Source: Pseudomonas antarctica
GTDB taxonomy: Bacteria > Pseudomonadota > Gammaproteobacteria > Pseudomonadales > Pseudomonadaceae
Direction of reading: 5' to 3'
DNA: 64,000 bases
NCBI RefSeq assembly: GCF_900624995.1
Contig: NZ_UYXQ01000005.1
Location: 1 to 64,000 of the forward strand
The first letter of the stretch is position 1, and each line of letters begins with the position of its first letter. Both the position numbers and the translations under genes were made by a program. The notes below the pieces were generated by a model that saw only the letters and a list, made by a program, of their open reading frames with translations, had not been told where the DNA came from and made no database searches. Shown here piece by piece: positions 1-8,638 of this stretch.

Positions 1-1
1 G

Positions 2-751
2 ATCTACACCTACGTTGAGCAGAAGCTGCAACTGGTGCTGAACCTGGCGAACTACAGTTTGCTGGCGGGCGATGAGCTGTATATCGCCGCGTACCTGGGC
101 TCGCTGAAGATGGCGTTTTTCAGCACGCTGTTGTGTCTGCTGATCGGTTACCCGATGGCCTACGCCATTGCCAGCGCGCGCAAAGAGATGCAGACCGTGT
201 TGGTGCTGCTGATCATGATGCCGACGTGGACCGCGATCCTGATCCGCGTGTATGCGTGGATGGGCATCCTCAGCAACAACGGGCTGCTCAACAGCTTCCT
301 GATGTCCATCGGCTTGATCAACGAGCCGCTGCAGATCCTCAACACCAACATTGCGGTGTACATCGGCGTGGTCTACTCGTACCTGCCGTTCATGATCCTG
401 CCGCTGTACGCCAACCTGGTGAAGCATGACCAGAGCCTGCTGGAAGCCGCGTCCGACCTGGGCTCGAGCACCTTCAACAGCTTCTGGAAAATCACCGTGC
501 CGCTGTCCAAGAACGGCATCATCGCCGGCTGCATGCTGGTGTTCATTCCGGTAGTGGGCGAGTTCGTGATCCCGGAACTGCTCGGCGGGCCGGAAACCCT
601 GATGATCGGTAAAGTGTTGTGGCAAGAATTCTTCAACAACCGTGACTGGCCGGTGGCGTCTGCCCTGGCGGTGGTGATGCTGGCGATCCTGATTGTGCCG
701 ATCATCCTGTTCAACCGCAGCCAAGCCAAAGAGCTGGAGGGCAAGATATGA
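2..751 (+). CDS. potH: Polyamine ABC transporter permease PotH/SpuG (5' truncated by window edge)
   Basis: Inner-membrane permease of a putrescine/spermidine ABC importer. The reading frame is already open at base 2, so the N-terminus lies outside the window; about 249 residues remain of a protein usually near 300. Several hydrophobic segments are visible, and the conserved permease EAA loop that docks the ATPase reads EAASDLGSSTFNSFW in the C-terminal half. The stop overlaps the start of potI by 4 bp, as expected for translationally coupled permease partners. The following AHL-acylase gene supports orthology to the PAO1 spu locus (from memory). An internal ATG at 35 is not the true start. 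Confidence 0.9.
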   Translation: MYTYVEQKLQLVLNLANYSLLAGDELYIAAYLGSLKMAFFSTLLCLLIGYPMAYAIASARKEMQTVLVLLIMMPTWTAILIRVYAWMGILSNNGLLNSFLMSIGLINEPLQILNTNIAVYIGVVYSYLPFMILPLYANLVKHDQSLLEAASDLGSSTFNSFWKITVPLSKNGIIAGCMLVFIPVVGEFVIPELLGGPETLMIGKVLWQEFFNNRDWPVASALAVVMLAILIVPIILFNRSQAKELEGKI

Positions 752-1632
752 AGCGCTTCAGTTTCTCGAGTTTTATGCTGGTGGCGGGGTTGTTGTTTAT
801 CTACCTGCCGATGCTGATACTGGTGATCTACTCGTTCAACGAATCCAAGCTGGTGACGGTGTGGGGCGGTTGGTCGATCAAGTGGTACGTGGGCCTGTTG
901 GACAACACCCAACTGATGGGCTCGGTGGCCCGCTCCCTGGAAATCGCCTGCTACACGGCGGTGGCCGCCGTGGCGCTGGGTACGTTGGCGGCGTTCGTGC
1001 TGACGCGCATCAGCCAGTTCAAGGGCCGCACGCTGTTCGGCGGCTTGGTGACGGCGCCACTGGTAATGCCTGAGGTGATCACCGGTCTGTCGCTGTTGCT
1101 GCTGTTCGTGGCCATGGCGCAGATGATCGGTTGGCCGCAGGAACGTGGCATTGTCACCATCTGGATCGCCCACACCACGTTCTGTGCGGCGTATGTGGCG
1201 GTGGTGGTGTCGGCGCGCTTGCGTGAGCTGGACTTGTCGATCGAAGAAGCGGCCATGGACCTCGGCGCGCGACCGTGGAAGGTGTTCTTCTTGATCACCA
1301 TCCCGATGATCGCGCCGTCGTTGGCGGCGGGCGGCATGATGTCGTTCGCGCTGTCGCTGGATGACCTGGTACTCGCCAGCTTCGTGTCGGGGCCGGGTTC
1401 GACCACCTTGCCGATGGAAGTGTTCTCGGCCGTGCGTCTTGGGGTTAAACCCGAGATCAACGCCGTCGCCAGCCTGATTCTGTTGGCGGTGTCGCTGGTG
1501 ACCTTCCTGGTGTGGTTCTTCAGCCGCCGTGCCGAAGAACATCGCAAGAAGGCCATTCAGCAAGCGATTGAAGAGGCCGCGGCGGATGGCTGGCAGCAGC
1601 CGGACAAGCGCCGGGCGGCTGCACCGGTTTAA
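748..1632 (+). CDS. potI: Polyamine ABC transporter permease PotI/SpuH
   Basis: Second permease subunit of the polyamine importer, 294 residues, the usual size for PotI. It has a hydrophobic N-terminal segment (about residues 10-30) and further membrane segments. The EAA loop reads EEAAMDLGARPWKVFF near residue 170. It starts with ATGA overlapping the potH stop, with GGAGG just upstream. The C-terminus is a charged tail rich in Arg, Lys and Ala. A REP element follows it and no periplasmic binding gene lies downstream, so this is probably the last gene of the operon. Confidence 0.92.
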   Translation: MKRFSFSSFMLVAGLLFIYLPMLILVIYSFNESKLVTVWGGWSIKWYVGLLDNTQLMGSVARSLEIACYTAVAAVALGTLAAFVLTRISQFKGRTLFGGLVTAPLVMPEVITGLSLLLLFVAMAQMIGWPQERGIVTIWIAHTTFCAAYVAVVVSARLRELDLSIEEAAMDLGARPWKVFFLITIPMIAPSLAAGGMMSFALSLDDLVLASFVSGPGSTTLPMEVFSAVRLGVKPEINAVASLILLAVSLVTFLVWFFSRRAEEHRKKAIQQAIEEAAADGWQQPDKRRAAAPV

Positions 1633-1653
1633 CTGCCGGAGTGGGATGAAAAA

Positions 1654-1743
1654 TGTGGGAGCTGGCTTGCCTGCGATAGCGGTGTGTCAGTCGGCAGATG
1701 AGTCGACTGGCAGGGCCTCATCGCAGGCAAGCCAGCTCCCACA
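1654..1743. repeat. REPIN (paired REP palindromes)
   Basis: Two inverted REP arms, 1654-1677 and 1720-1743, carry GTGGGAGCTGGCTTGCCTG and its reverse complement around a 42-nt spacer containing GGTGTGTCAG. It sits between the convergent potI and HD-hydrolase genes and may serve as a transcription barrier. Confidence 0.9.
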
Positions 1744-1764
1744 GTTGATTGCATTCCAAGTCAA

Positions 1765-2406
1765 CTATGCAGCCCACGGCGACTTACGAATCACCTCCAC
1801 AAAATTCATCGGCTTGAACCCCGGCTCCTGATCCACCAGCACATCCGTCTTCACGTTGCCAAACGTGGTCTGCGGGCGATGGCGCAAGCCGTCGGCAAAC
1901 GCGCAGATGATGCATTCCTTGAACCCTTCACCACGTGGATGCGCATGCACCACGGCTTCGCGCTGTACGCTGGAAAAGGCGGCGTAGTCCATGCCCAATA
2001 CGTCCATTTCCACGCCGGCAGTCACCAGCGCCACGGTCGGGCGCAGATGCTGCGGCACACCCGGCGTGGTGTGCAGGGCGATCGACAACCACACTTGTTC
2101 GATATCGTCATCGCTCAGCCCGTACGGCTTGAGGAACGCAGCGGCGGCGTTGGCGCCATCCACTTCGAAGCGCTCGTCGTCACTGCGATGGCCCTCGACC
2201 AGGCCGAGGTCGTGGAACATTGCGCCGACGTAAAGCAGCTCCGGGTTATAGGCCAACTGCTTGCGCTCACCGCTCAACGCGCCGAACAGGAACACCCGGC
2301 GTGAGTGGTGGTAGAGCAGGTCGGATTCGACGTCGCGGATGTATTCAGTGGTGGCCTTGGCCAATGCGCTGTCCGGGATCTGGATACCGGCGATGGAGGT
2401 GCTCAA
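1765..2406 (-). CDS. HD-domain hydrolase, cyanamide-hydratase-like
   Basis: Probably a soluble metal-dependent HD-superfamily hydrolase of 213 residues. Metal-site motifs are YHHSRRVF (His33/His34), FHDLG (His65-Asp66) and a later IALHTTPG. The pattern of an HD protein with an 'ERFEVDGANAAA' segment resembles the cyanamide hydratase-like group, although the substrate is not known. I place the start at a TTG (2404-2406) because GAGGAG lies about 7 nt upstream; the frame stays open further 5' to 2538, but that part reads like non-coding, Arg-rich sequence and overlaps nothing useful. It converges with potI across a REPIN. Confidence 0.75.
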   Translation of the reverse strand: MSTSIAGIQIPDSALAKATTEYIRDVESDLLYHHSRRVFLFGALSGERKQLAYNPELLYVGAMFHDLGLVEGHRSDDERFEVDGANAAAAFLKPYGLSDDDIEQVWLSIALHTTPGVPQHLRPTVALVTAGVEMDVLGMDYAAFSSVQREAVVHAHPRGEGFKECIICAFADGLRHRPQTTFGNVKTDVLVDQEPGFKPMNFVEVIRKSPWAA

Positions 2407-2539
2407 TGTCGTTCTCCTCAAGCAAGCGCCGGGGATGGCGCCGATACGTCCAGTCTGGCCGCGCGCCCGCGACGGGGCTATTGCCGCGAGGGTGCGATCC
2501 CGGCCAATGTGCCTCGATATCGCGCCAGATGCGGTCAAA

Positions 2540-2641
2540 TGTGGGCGCTGGCTTGCCTGCGATGCTGGCGACTCGGTCTGTCAGTTAGACTGGGGTGATG
2601 CGATCGCAGCGATGCGGCGACCCGACAAGCCAGCTCCCACA
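2540..2641. repeat. REPIN with one degenerate arm
   Basis: The left arm (2540-2563) is a good REP sequence; the right arm keeps only ACAAGCCAGCTCCCACA (2625-2641). It lies between the divergent HD-hydrolase and glxA-type genes, ending about 25 nt before the glxA ribosome site. Confidence 0.75.
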
Positions 2642-2678
2642 GGGGGTTTATGTTCTTCCAGTAGAAGGTGAGTTGTTC

Positions 2679-3644
2679 ATGGGCAAAACCGTCGCCATCC
2701 TGATCTTCCCCGGCGTCCAGTCGCTGGACGTAACCGGCCCCATGGATGTGTTCTGCGAGGCCAACCGTTTCCTGCTGCCCGACGACCAATACCAACTTGA
2801 AGTGATCGGCCTGCGCCACGGCAGCATGGCGGCCTCCAACGGCTTGTCGTTGCAGGCCCACCGGCATTACAGCGAAGCCCTGAGCGCCTACGACCTGCTG
2901 CTGGTCGCCGGTGGCCCGCAATTGCCCTTCGACGATTTCGGCGCAGCATTTGACGACTGGCTACGCGCTGCCACTGCCCGTGCGCAGCGCTTCGGCTCGA
3001 TCTGCAATGGCGCCTTCATGCTGGCCCGCGCCGGGTTACTGGATGGCAAAACCGTCACCACCCATTGGAACGATGCCGCCGACCTGGCGCGCCTGTGCCC
3101 CTCTGCTCAGGTCGACGCCGACCGCCTCTACGTGCAGGACGGCAACCTCTACACCTCGGCGGGTGTGACGGCGGGCATCGACCTGTCGCTGTTTCTGCTG
3201 GCCCAGGACCACGGCCCGGAAGTCGCGCTGAGCGTGGCCAAGCGCCTGGTGGTGTTCACCCAGCGAGCGGGCGGGCAGTCGCAGTTCAGCCCCTTCCTGA
3301 CGCCCCACGCTGAAAGCACCTCGGCGGTGGCGTTGGTGCAGTTGTACGTACTGGCGAACCTGACCGGGGATTTGACTATCGCCGACCTCGCCAAGGCGGC
3401 CAATATGAGCGCGCGTAATTTCTCCCGGGTGTTTGCCCGTGAGGCGCGCATCACCCCGGCGGAGTTTGTCGAGCGGGCGCGGGTGGACGCGGCGCGGGTG
3501 ATGCTCGAAAGCAGCCCCGCGCCGCTCAAGACCGTGGCCTACCAATGCGGGTTTCGCGATGCCCAGCACATGCGCAGCGTGTTCAACCGCCGGCTGGGCG
3601 TGACGCCGCAGCAGTTCAGGCTTAACTTTGCGGCGCTGGTTTGA
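2679..3644 (+). CDS. GlxA-family transcriptional regulator (DJ-1/PfpI + AraC)
   Basis: Cytoplasmic transcription factor of 321 residues. The N-terminal half is a DJ-1/PfpI amidotransferase-like sensor domain with FPGVQSLDVTGP at residues 10-21 and a nucleophile-elbow-like SICNGAF (Cys109). The C-terminal 100 residues form a double helix-turn-helix AraC/XylS domain (ADLAKAANMSARNFSRVF, then ACQCGF-type second helix region). Start chosen at 2679, preceded by AGAAGGTGAG, not at the in-frame 2595 ATG inside the REP element. In Pseudomonas such regulators often control choline, carnitine or arginine catabolism; the target here is unknown. Confidence 0.88.
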   Translation: MGKTVAILIFPGVQSLDVTGPMDVFCEANRFLLPDDQYQLEVIGLRHGSMAASNGLSLQAHRHYSEALSAYDLLLVAGGPQLPFDDFGAAFDDWLRAATARAQRFGSICNGAFMLARAGLLDGKTVTTHWNDAADLARLCPSAQVDADRLYVQDGNLYTSAGVTAGIDLSLFLLAQDHGPEVALSVAKRLVVFTQRAGGQSQFSPFLTPHAESTSAVALVQLYVLANLTGDLTIADLAKAANMSARNFSRVFAREARITPAEFVERARVDAARVMLESSPAPLKTVAYQCGFRDAQHMRSVFNRRLGVTPQQFRLNFAALV

Positions 3645-3975
3645 GCGTGTCGTAGGCTTCCAGGGCGCGCAGTGAGTAGATATATGCCGCGCCCGCGTTC
3701 ATGGAAATTGCGGTGGCCAGGGTCGCGGCCACTTCCTCGCGGGTCGCGCCGGCTTTGATCGCCGCATCCGCATGCACGCCGATGCAGCCGTCACAGCGCG
3801 TGGTGATAGCCACGGCGATGGAAATCAGCTCACGGGTCTTGGCGTCGAGCACGTTGTTTTCCTCGGCAGCCTCGTCCAACGCCATGTACGCTTTGACCAT
3901 CTTCGGGTTGCTCTTGCCCAGCGCGCCAAAGGCTTTCTTTACGGTAGGCAGCAAGTCGGACCAGTTATTGAACAT
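3622..3975 (-). CDS. Carboxymuconolactone decarboxylase / AhpD-like protein
   Basis: Small 117-residue all-helical protein of the CMD/AhpD family. The redox motif RCDGCIGVH (Cys61, Cys64, His68) matches the AhpD CxxC-xxx-H active site, so a peroxidase-reducing or disulfide-exchange role is more likely than a true decarboxylase. Start at 3975 is supported by CAGGAG upstream; the frame extends to 4200 but that part is not family sequence. Its 3' end overlaps the glxA-type gene by 23 bp, tail to tail. It is divergent from the AraC regulator at 4075, which may control it. Confidence 0.88.
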   Translation of the reverse strand: MFNNWSDLLPTVKKAFGALGKSNPKMVKAYMALDEAAEENNVLDAKTRELISIAVAITTRCDGCIGVHADAAIKAGATREEVAATLATAISMNAGAAYIYSLRALEAYDTLKPAPQS

Positions 3976-4074
3976 TGCGGTAACTCCTGAACAGGTTGGG
4001 TGTGAAGCCAGTCTGTGCTGTTCGGGGTTAGGGGCATTGTTCAATCCGCTCATCTTTTTGACCGATGTTCGCAA

Positions 4075-4977
4075 ATGAATTCGATCGACACCCTTATCAA
4101 GATGGCCAACCTGCGCGGCAGCCTGGATTTGCGTTGCCAGTTCCAGGGCGACTGGGCGCTGGATCACACGCCGGAGAATTTGGGCGTGGCGCCGTATCAC
4201 ATTGTGCTCAGCGGCACCTGCCGCGCCGAGTTAACGAGCGGGCAGCACGTAACGCTGGGGGAGGGCGATATCCTGCTGATGCCCGGTGGCGCCACCCATT
4301 TGTTGCGCAGTCCAGGTTCACGCATCCAGCCGATGCCACCGACGGTGATTGAGGGCGGTTTACTTCCGGTTCATCGCCTGGGTGGCGAACGGGTGGACTT
4401 GGACATGCTCTGCGGCAGCTTTCACTACAACCGGCAGTCGTTGTTGTTTGCCGCGTTGCCGGAGTATCTGGTGGTGTCCAGTCGGCAGTGGCAGGGCGAT
4501 GGGCAATTGGCTGCGTTGATTGCTTTGTTGCGCAGCGAAGCGGATGGGCAACAACTGGGCGCCCGCTCGTTTATCGATGCGCTGTCGTCGGCCTTGTTCA
4601 CCCTGATCCTGCGCACCTGGCTGACCCTTCAGGCGCCGGTGACCGGCACCTTCGCCTTGCTCGCCGACAAGCGCCTGAGCAAGGCCTGGCAGGCGATGCT
4701 GGCCGAGCCCGGCCATGAATGGACCATCGACAGCCTGGCCTTGGTTGCGACGATGTCGCGAGCGACCTTCATGCGTACCTTTGTGAAGGTGGCGGGTGTA
4801 TCCCCGTGGGTGCTGCTGACCCAGTTGCGTATGGAGTTGGCGTTCAATCTGCTGCACCAGTCACGCCTGAGCCTGATGGATATCGCCGCCCAGGTGGGTT
4901 ATCAGTCCCAGGCAGCGTTCAGCAAGAAGTTCAAAGAAACCTACGGCGAGGCGCCGGGGCGCCTGAGGGCGCGGTAG
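4075..4977 (+). CDS. AraC-family regulator with N-terminal cupin domain
   Basis: Transcription factor of 300 residues. Residues 1-190 form an AraC_binding/cupin_6-type ligand domain, with LGEGDILLMPGGATH in the barrel. The last 100 residues carry two HTH motifs, including MSRATFMRTF and DIAAQVGYQSQAAFSKKFKE. It is divergent from the AhpD-like gene with a 99-bp gap, the classical layout for an AraC regulator and its target, so it probably controls that gene. There is no clear ribosome site before 4075; the in-frame ATG at 4015 is an alternative start. Confidence 0.87.
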   Translation: MNSIDTLIKMANLRGSLDLRCQFQGDWALDHTPENLGVAPYHIVLSGTCRAELTSGQHVTLGEGDILLMPGGATHLLRSPGSRIQPMPPTVIEGGLLPVHRLGGERVDLDMLCGSFHYNRQSLLFAALPEYLVVSSRQWQGDGQLAALIALLRSEADGQQLGARSFIDALSSALFTLILRTWLTLQAPVTGTFALLADKRLSKAWQAMLAEPGHEWTIDSLALVATMSRATFMRTFVKVAGVSPWVLLTQLRMELAFNLLHQSRLSLMDIAAQVGYQSQAAFSKKFKETYGEAPGRLRAR

Positions 4978-5020
4978 CCGTCACAACCAAGATCAAATGG
5001 GGGAGCTGGTTTCCAGGCGG

Positions 5021-7375
5021 TTATCTAGCAGGCAGTAATTTCAGCGTGCCCCGCGTATTCGCCGTGACTTCCTCATCACTGAAATGCGCCTGCTCGTAAC
5101 CACCCTCAATGTAGGTTTGCGCCTGGTCGCCATAGTGCGAATCAAACGGCACACCGCTTTGCCCCACCGGGTTGATGGTCAGGGCATGGGCCGGGTCGGC
5201 GAAGTCGATCAGGCGACGGGTCGATGGGCCGTAGGTCACCGGCCAAGGCGCGGGACCGATCATGGCTGACAGGTTGTTCGGCACTTCGTGGGTGCCGGGT
5301 GCGGCGAACGGGCCGACGTTGAAGATCTTGTCCAGCGGCTTCTGCATGCCCAGCGGGTGGCCATGCGTCAGAGTGTGAGCCTTGCCCCATTGCCACTGCG
5401 TCGGGTCATCACCCAAGGTGGCTTTGAGGTGCGCCAGGCTGTTGTCCCAGGCGAGCTTGACCGTGTCGGCGCGCTTGCCACCCCACCAGGGCGAATCCGG
5501 CGAAGCGGCGAGGCGAGGCAGGGCGGCATCGATCACCCGCGTAGTGAGCAGGGTCTTGAACATGCCGTCGCCGAGTTTTGGGTGGAAGACCGCGTCGGTG
5601 AGGTTGAACAGGAACTGGTTGAACAGCGTGGCGCTGGTGGAATCCAGCGGGTAGTCACCCTTCCAGCGTGCAAGCTGCTCCACCCGTTTCAACTGCGCCG
5701 GGTCTTTGACCACCTCACGCAGCACCGGCAACAGCGGCGCTAGCAAGCGTGGGCCGTAGGCAGTGGTGGTGCCCAGTTGCAGGGCCTGGCTGTTGTTTAC
5801 GTCCCACTTCACGCTTTTGTCGCTCAACTGCGTGTTCAACTGCTGGCCACGGTCGGCGAGGTTGTAATAACCGGGAATCTCCATGCCGGTGGGCGACACC
5901 GGCTGGGCATTCGCCGACACCACATAGCCGCGCGCCGGGTTCTCTTCCTGCGGGTTGGCACTGAATGGGTAAAAGCCCAGCTTGTCGGCCTGGGCGGTGC
6001 TGCCGTCGAGGATAAAACCGGCATTCACCCCGGCTGGGCGGATCGGCAACTGCGCTGCCGCCCACCAGCCGATATCACCCTTGGCGTTTGCCCAGACAAT
6101 ATTCAGGCCTGGCGCCGACACCATCGCCGCTGCGGCGCGGGCCTTGGCCAGGGTGTCCGCGCGGTTGAGCTGGTAGAACCCTTCGAGGATCGGGTTTTCG
6201 GTGTCCAGGAATGCCCACCACATGGCAATCGGCGTTTTGCCTGCATTTTCGCCGAGCACGTCATTGATAATCGGGCCGTGGGGCGACTGTCGCAGTGTCA
6301 GCGTGACCGGCGCTTGACCCTTCACCGCAATCTGCTGCTCGCTGCTGGTCATGTTGACCCATTGGCCGTGGTACCAGACCTGGTTGGGATTGTCCGGGTT
6401 GACCTTTTCGGCGATCAGGTCGAGGTCATCGTTCTGGAACATGGTCAGGCTCCAGCCGAACTCCAGGTTGTGGCCCAGGAACGCCACTGGCACCAGCGCG
6501 TTGTGATAACCGTACAGCTCAAAGCCCGGCGCCGAGAGCTGGGCCTCGTACCACACCGATGGCACCGAGAAGCGGATATGCGGATCGCCAGCCAGCAATG
6601 GCTTGCCACTTTTGGTGCGGCTGCCGCTGATGGCCCAGGCGTTGCTGCCTTCGAATTGCGGCAAGCCGTTATCGGCCAGTGCCTGCTCGCTCAAGGAGGC
6701 GATGGCGCTGAGGGTTTTCCAGTCGCTGGCGGCGAGGTTGAGCGCGCCCTTGGGTTGCCAGTCCAGGTCAAAGACCTTGAGGTAGTCGCTGCCCAGTTGG
6801 TCGCGTACGTAAGTCAGCAGCGGTTCGGTACGAAACGCGGCGGCAAAGCTATAGGCCATGTACCCGGCGACGCTGATGGTGTCCTCGGCGGTAAACGGCC
6901 GCTTGGGGATGCCCAGCACGTCGAACTCCATCGGGCTGGCGTGGCTGTCCTGATACTGGTTAATCCCGTCCAGGTAGGCTTGCAGGGCTTTCCATGACGC
7001 TGAATCGTGGTCAATGTGTTCCACGTAACTCAAGGCACGCTCACGAATGCGCAGGCTGCGAAACAGTTTGTCGGTCTCCAGCAGCTTAGGCCCCAGCACC
7101 TCGGCCAGTTCGCCACGGGCCAGGCGCCGCATGATCTCCATCTGGAACAGCCGGTCTTGGGCATGCACATAGCCTAAGGCGCGATACAGGTCGGTCTCGT
7201 TCTCGGCGCGGATATGCGGCACGCCACGGTCGTCGTAGCGCACCGTGACCGTGCCTTGCAGATTGGCCAGTGTTTCGGTGCCCTGGCGGGTCGGCTGTTT
7301 GCTGTAGACATACCCGCCGGCGCCAGCCATCAGGGCGGCAATCAGGATAGCGAGCACGGTCAGGCTGCGTTTCAT
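5021..7375 (-). CDS. hacB: Penicillin acylase family protein, probable AHL acylase HacB
   Basis: Ntn-hydrolase of 784 residues, periplasmic, cleaving an amide bond such as the acyl chain of N-acyl-homoserine lactones. A hydrophobic signal or anchor segment occupies residues 4-24. The precursor would be self-cleaved before the catalytic serine in FEGSNAWAISG (Ser244), the landmark of this family, followed by the LLAGDPHI motif. Length and position directly after the spuGH permeases match PAO1 PA0305 (HacB, about 795 residues, from memory). Start 7375 has AAGGA 7 nt upstream; a second ATG at 7396, with its own AAAGGTGA, would add seven residues. Substrate is inferred, not shown. Confidence 0.78.
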   Translation of the reverse strand: MKRSLTVLAILIAALMAGAGGYVYSKQPTRQGTETLANLQGTVTVRYDDRGVPHIRAENETDLYRALGYVHAQDRLFQMEIMRRLARGELAEVLGPKLLETDKLFRSLRIRERALSYVEHIDHDSASWKALQAYLDGINQYQDSHASPMEFDVLGIPKRPFTAEDTISVAGYMAYSFAAAFRTEPLLTYVRDQLGSDYLKVFDLDWQPKGALNLAASDWKTLSAIASLSEQALADNGLPQFEGSNAWAISGSRTKSGKPLLAGDPHIRFSVPSVWYEAQLSAPGFELYGYHNALVPVAFLGHNLEFGWSLTMFQNDDLDLIAEKVNPDNPNQVWYHGQWVNMTSSEQQIAVKGQAPVTLTLRQSPHGPIINDVLGENAGKTPIAMWWAFLDTENPILEGFYQLNRADTLAKARAAAAMVSAPGLNIVWANAKGDIGWWAAAQLPIRPAGVNAGFILDGSTAQADKLGFYPFSANPQEENPARGYVVSANAQPVSPTGMEIPGYYNLADRGQQLNTQLSDKSVKWDVNNSQALQLGTTTAYGPRLLAPLLPVLREVVKDPAQLKRVEQLARWKGDYPLDSTSATLFNQFLFNLTDAVFHPKLGDGMFKTLLTTRVIDAALPRLAASPDSPWWGGKRADTVKLAWDNSLAHLKATLGDDPTQWQWGKAHTLTHGHPLGMQKPLDKIFNVGPFAAPGTHEVPNNLSAMIGPAPWPVTYGPSTRRLIDFADPAHALTINPVGQSGVPFDSHYGDQAQTYIEGGYEQAHFSDEEVTANTRGTLKLLPAR

Positions 7376-7531
7376 GGACGATCCTTGGTCATTCACCTTT
7401 CAAGTCAACGGAGTCTAATAGGTTTGGCGGGGGCTGAGGGAAATGCTGATGTGCCTCTTCGACAGCCGAGGTTCAAGTGCACAACAGGCCTTAGGGCTAT
7501 CATCCCACCTGTCATCTTTGAGCTTTTTGTC

Positions 7532-8638
7532 ATGACTTGCGCCCTGCAACCTATGCCGAACTCCAGTGCCCCCGAGGTTGCCTACGCGTGCTGCCTGGAA
7601 GCGCAATCGCTGATCGGCCGCTTTTTACAACACCCGCCGGTGGGCTTTGACGCTCACCTGTCCGACCAGGGCTTGCCGTACTTCTATACGCCGTTCGACC
7701 TGTTAACCACCGCCGACGATGCGTTCGTAAAGCGTGTCCGCGGCTGGCTGGGGTATCGCTTCTGGCATTCGTGGTTGCGTATCGACAGCTGTTTTGTCGG
7801 CACCACGGTCAGCGAATACTCACCGTTGCCCCAAGGCGTGACGCCCCAAGACCTTGCGCAGTGGCTGCACTATGAATGTGCACCGCAGCGCCAACTCACC
7901 ATTATCAAAGACGTGCCGTGCAATTCACCACTGCTCAGCGATGCGGACAATCGCTACGCACACGACTTGGTCGAGGATTGCACCCGGCGCGGCTTCATCA
8001 GCCTGGAAGGCCAGGCGCTGGCGTATGTGCCGATCAACTTCACCACCATCGATGAATACCTGGCACGCTTGTCCCACAGCCGTCGGCGCAATATCCGACG
8101 CAAACTGCGCAGCCGTGAGGCGATGCGGGTGGAAATCCTGGAAACCGGCGATGCGCGCTTCAACGATGACGCTTGGCTTACGCACTTGTACGGTCTGTAC
8201 AGGGCGGTGTATGACCAGAGCGAGATCCATTTTGACCTGCTCACGCCCGAGTTTTTCAGCGGTTTGCTGAAGGACGCTGCCAGCAGCGGGCGCGTGTTCT
8301 GCTACTGGCACTGCGACGAGCTGATTGGCTACAACCTGTGCTACGTGGAGGGCGACAAGCTGCTCGACAAGTACATCGGCCTTAATTACCCGCAGGCGCT
8401 GGAGTTCAACCTGTACTTCGTCAGCTGGTTTGTGAACCTGGAGTACGCCGTGGCCAACGACCTGAAGTTTTACGTGGCCGGCTGGACCGACCCGCAGGTC
8501 AAGGCCAGTCTCGGCGCCGACTTTACCTTCACCCGCCATCTGGTATGGGTGCGCAACCCGCTGTTGCGCAAACTGGGCAATCGATTCCGCCATCACTTTG
8601 AAAGCGATGCTCAGTGGCAACAGGAGCACACTTCATGA
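7532..8638 (+). CDS. GNAT/FemAB-like N-acyltransferase
   Basis: Soluble protein of 368 residues with no signal peptide. The central and C-terminal parts resemble an acyl-CoA N-acyltransferase (Acetyltransf_6/FemAB type): a basic stretch RLSHSRRRNIRRKLRSRE precedes the acetyltransferase core, and VFCYWHCDELIGYNLCYVEG looks like the beta4-beta5 region. Its stop overlaps the next start (ATGA), so it is coupled to the arginase-like gene and the two probably act in sequence. It would acylate an amine; the substrate cannot be read from sequence. The ribosome site at 7532 is weak; ATG 7553 is an alternative. Confidence 0.7.
   Translation: MTCALQPMPNSSAPEVAYACCLEAQSLIGRFLQHPPVGFDAHLSDQGLPYFYTPFDLLTTADDAFVKRVRGWLGYRFWHSWLRIDSCFVGTTVSEYSPLPQGVTPQDLAQWLHYECAPQRQLTIIKDVPCNSPLLSDADNRYAHDLVEDCTRRGFISLEGQALAYVPINFTTIDEYLARLSHSRRRNIRRKLRSREAMRVEILETGDARFNDDAWLTHLYGLYRAVYDQSEIHFDLLTPEFFSGLLKDAASSGRVFCYWHCDELIGYNLCYVEGDKLLDKYIGLNYPQALEFNLYFVSWFVNLEYAVANDLKFYVAGWTDPQVKASLGADFTFTRHLVWVRNPLLRKLGNRFRHHFESDAQWQQEHTS

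Noticed and set aside
2407-2538. N-terminal extension of the HD hydrolase
   Set aside because: No family similarity, Arg-rich, and the TTG start has an ideal GAGGAG upstream.
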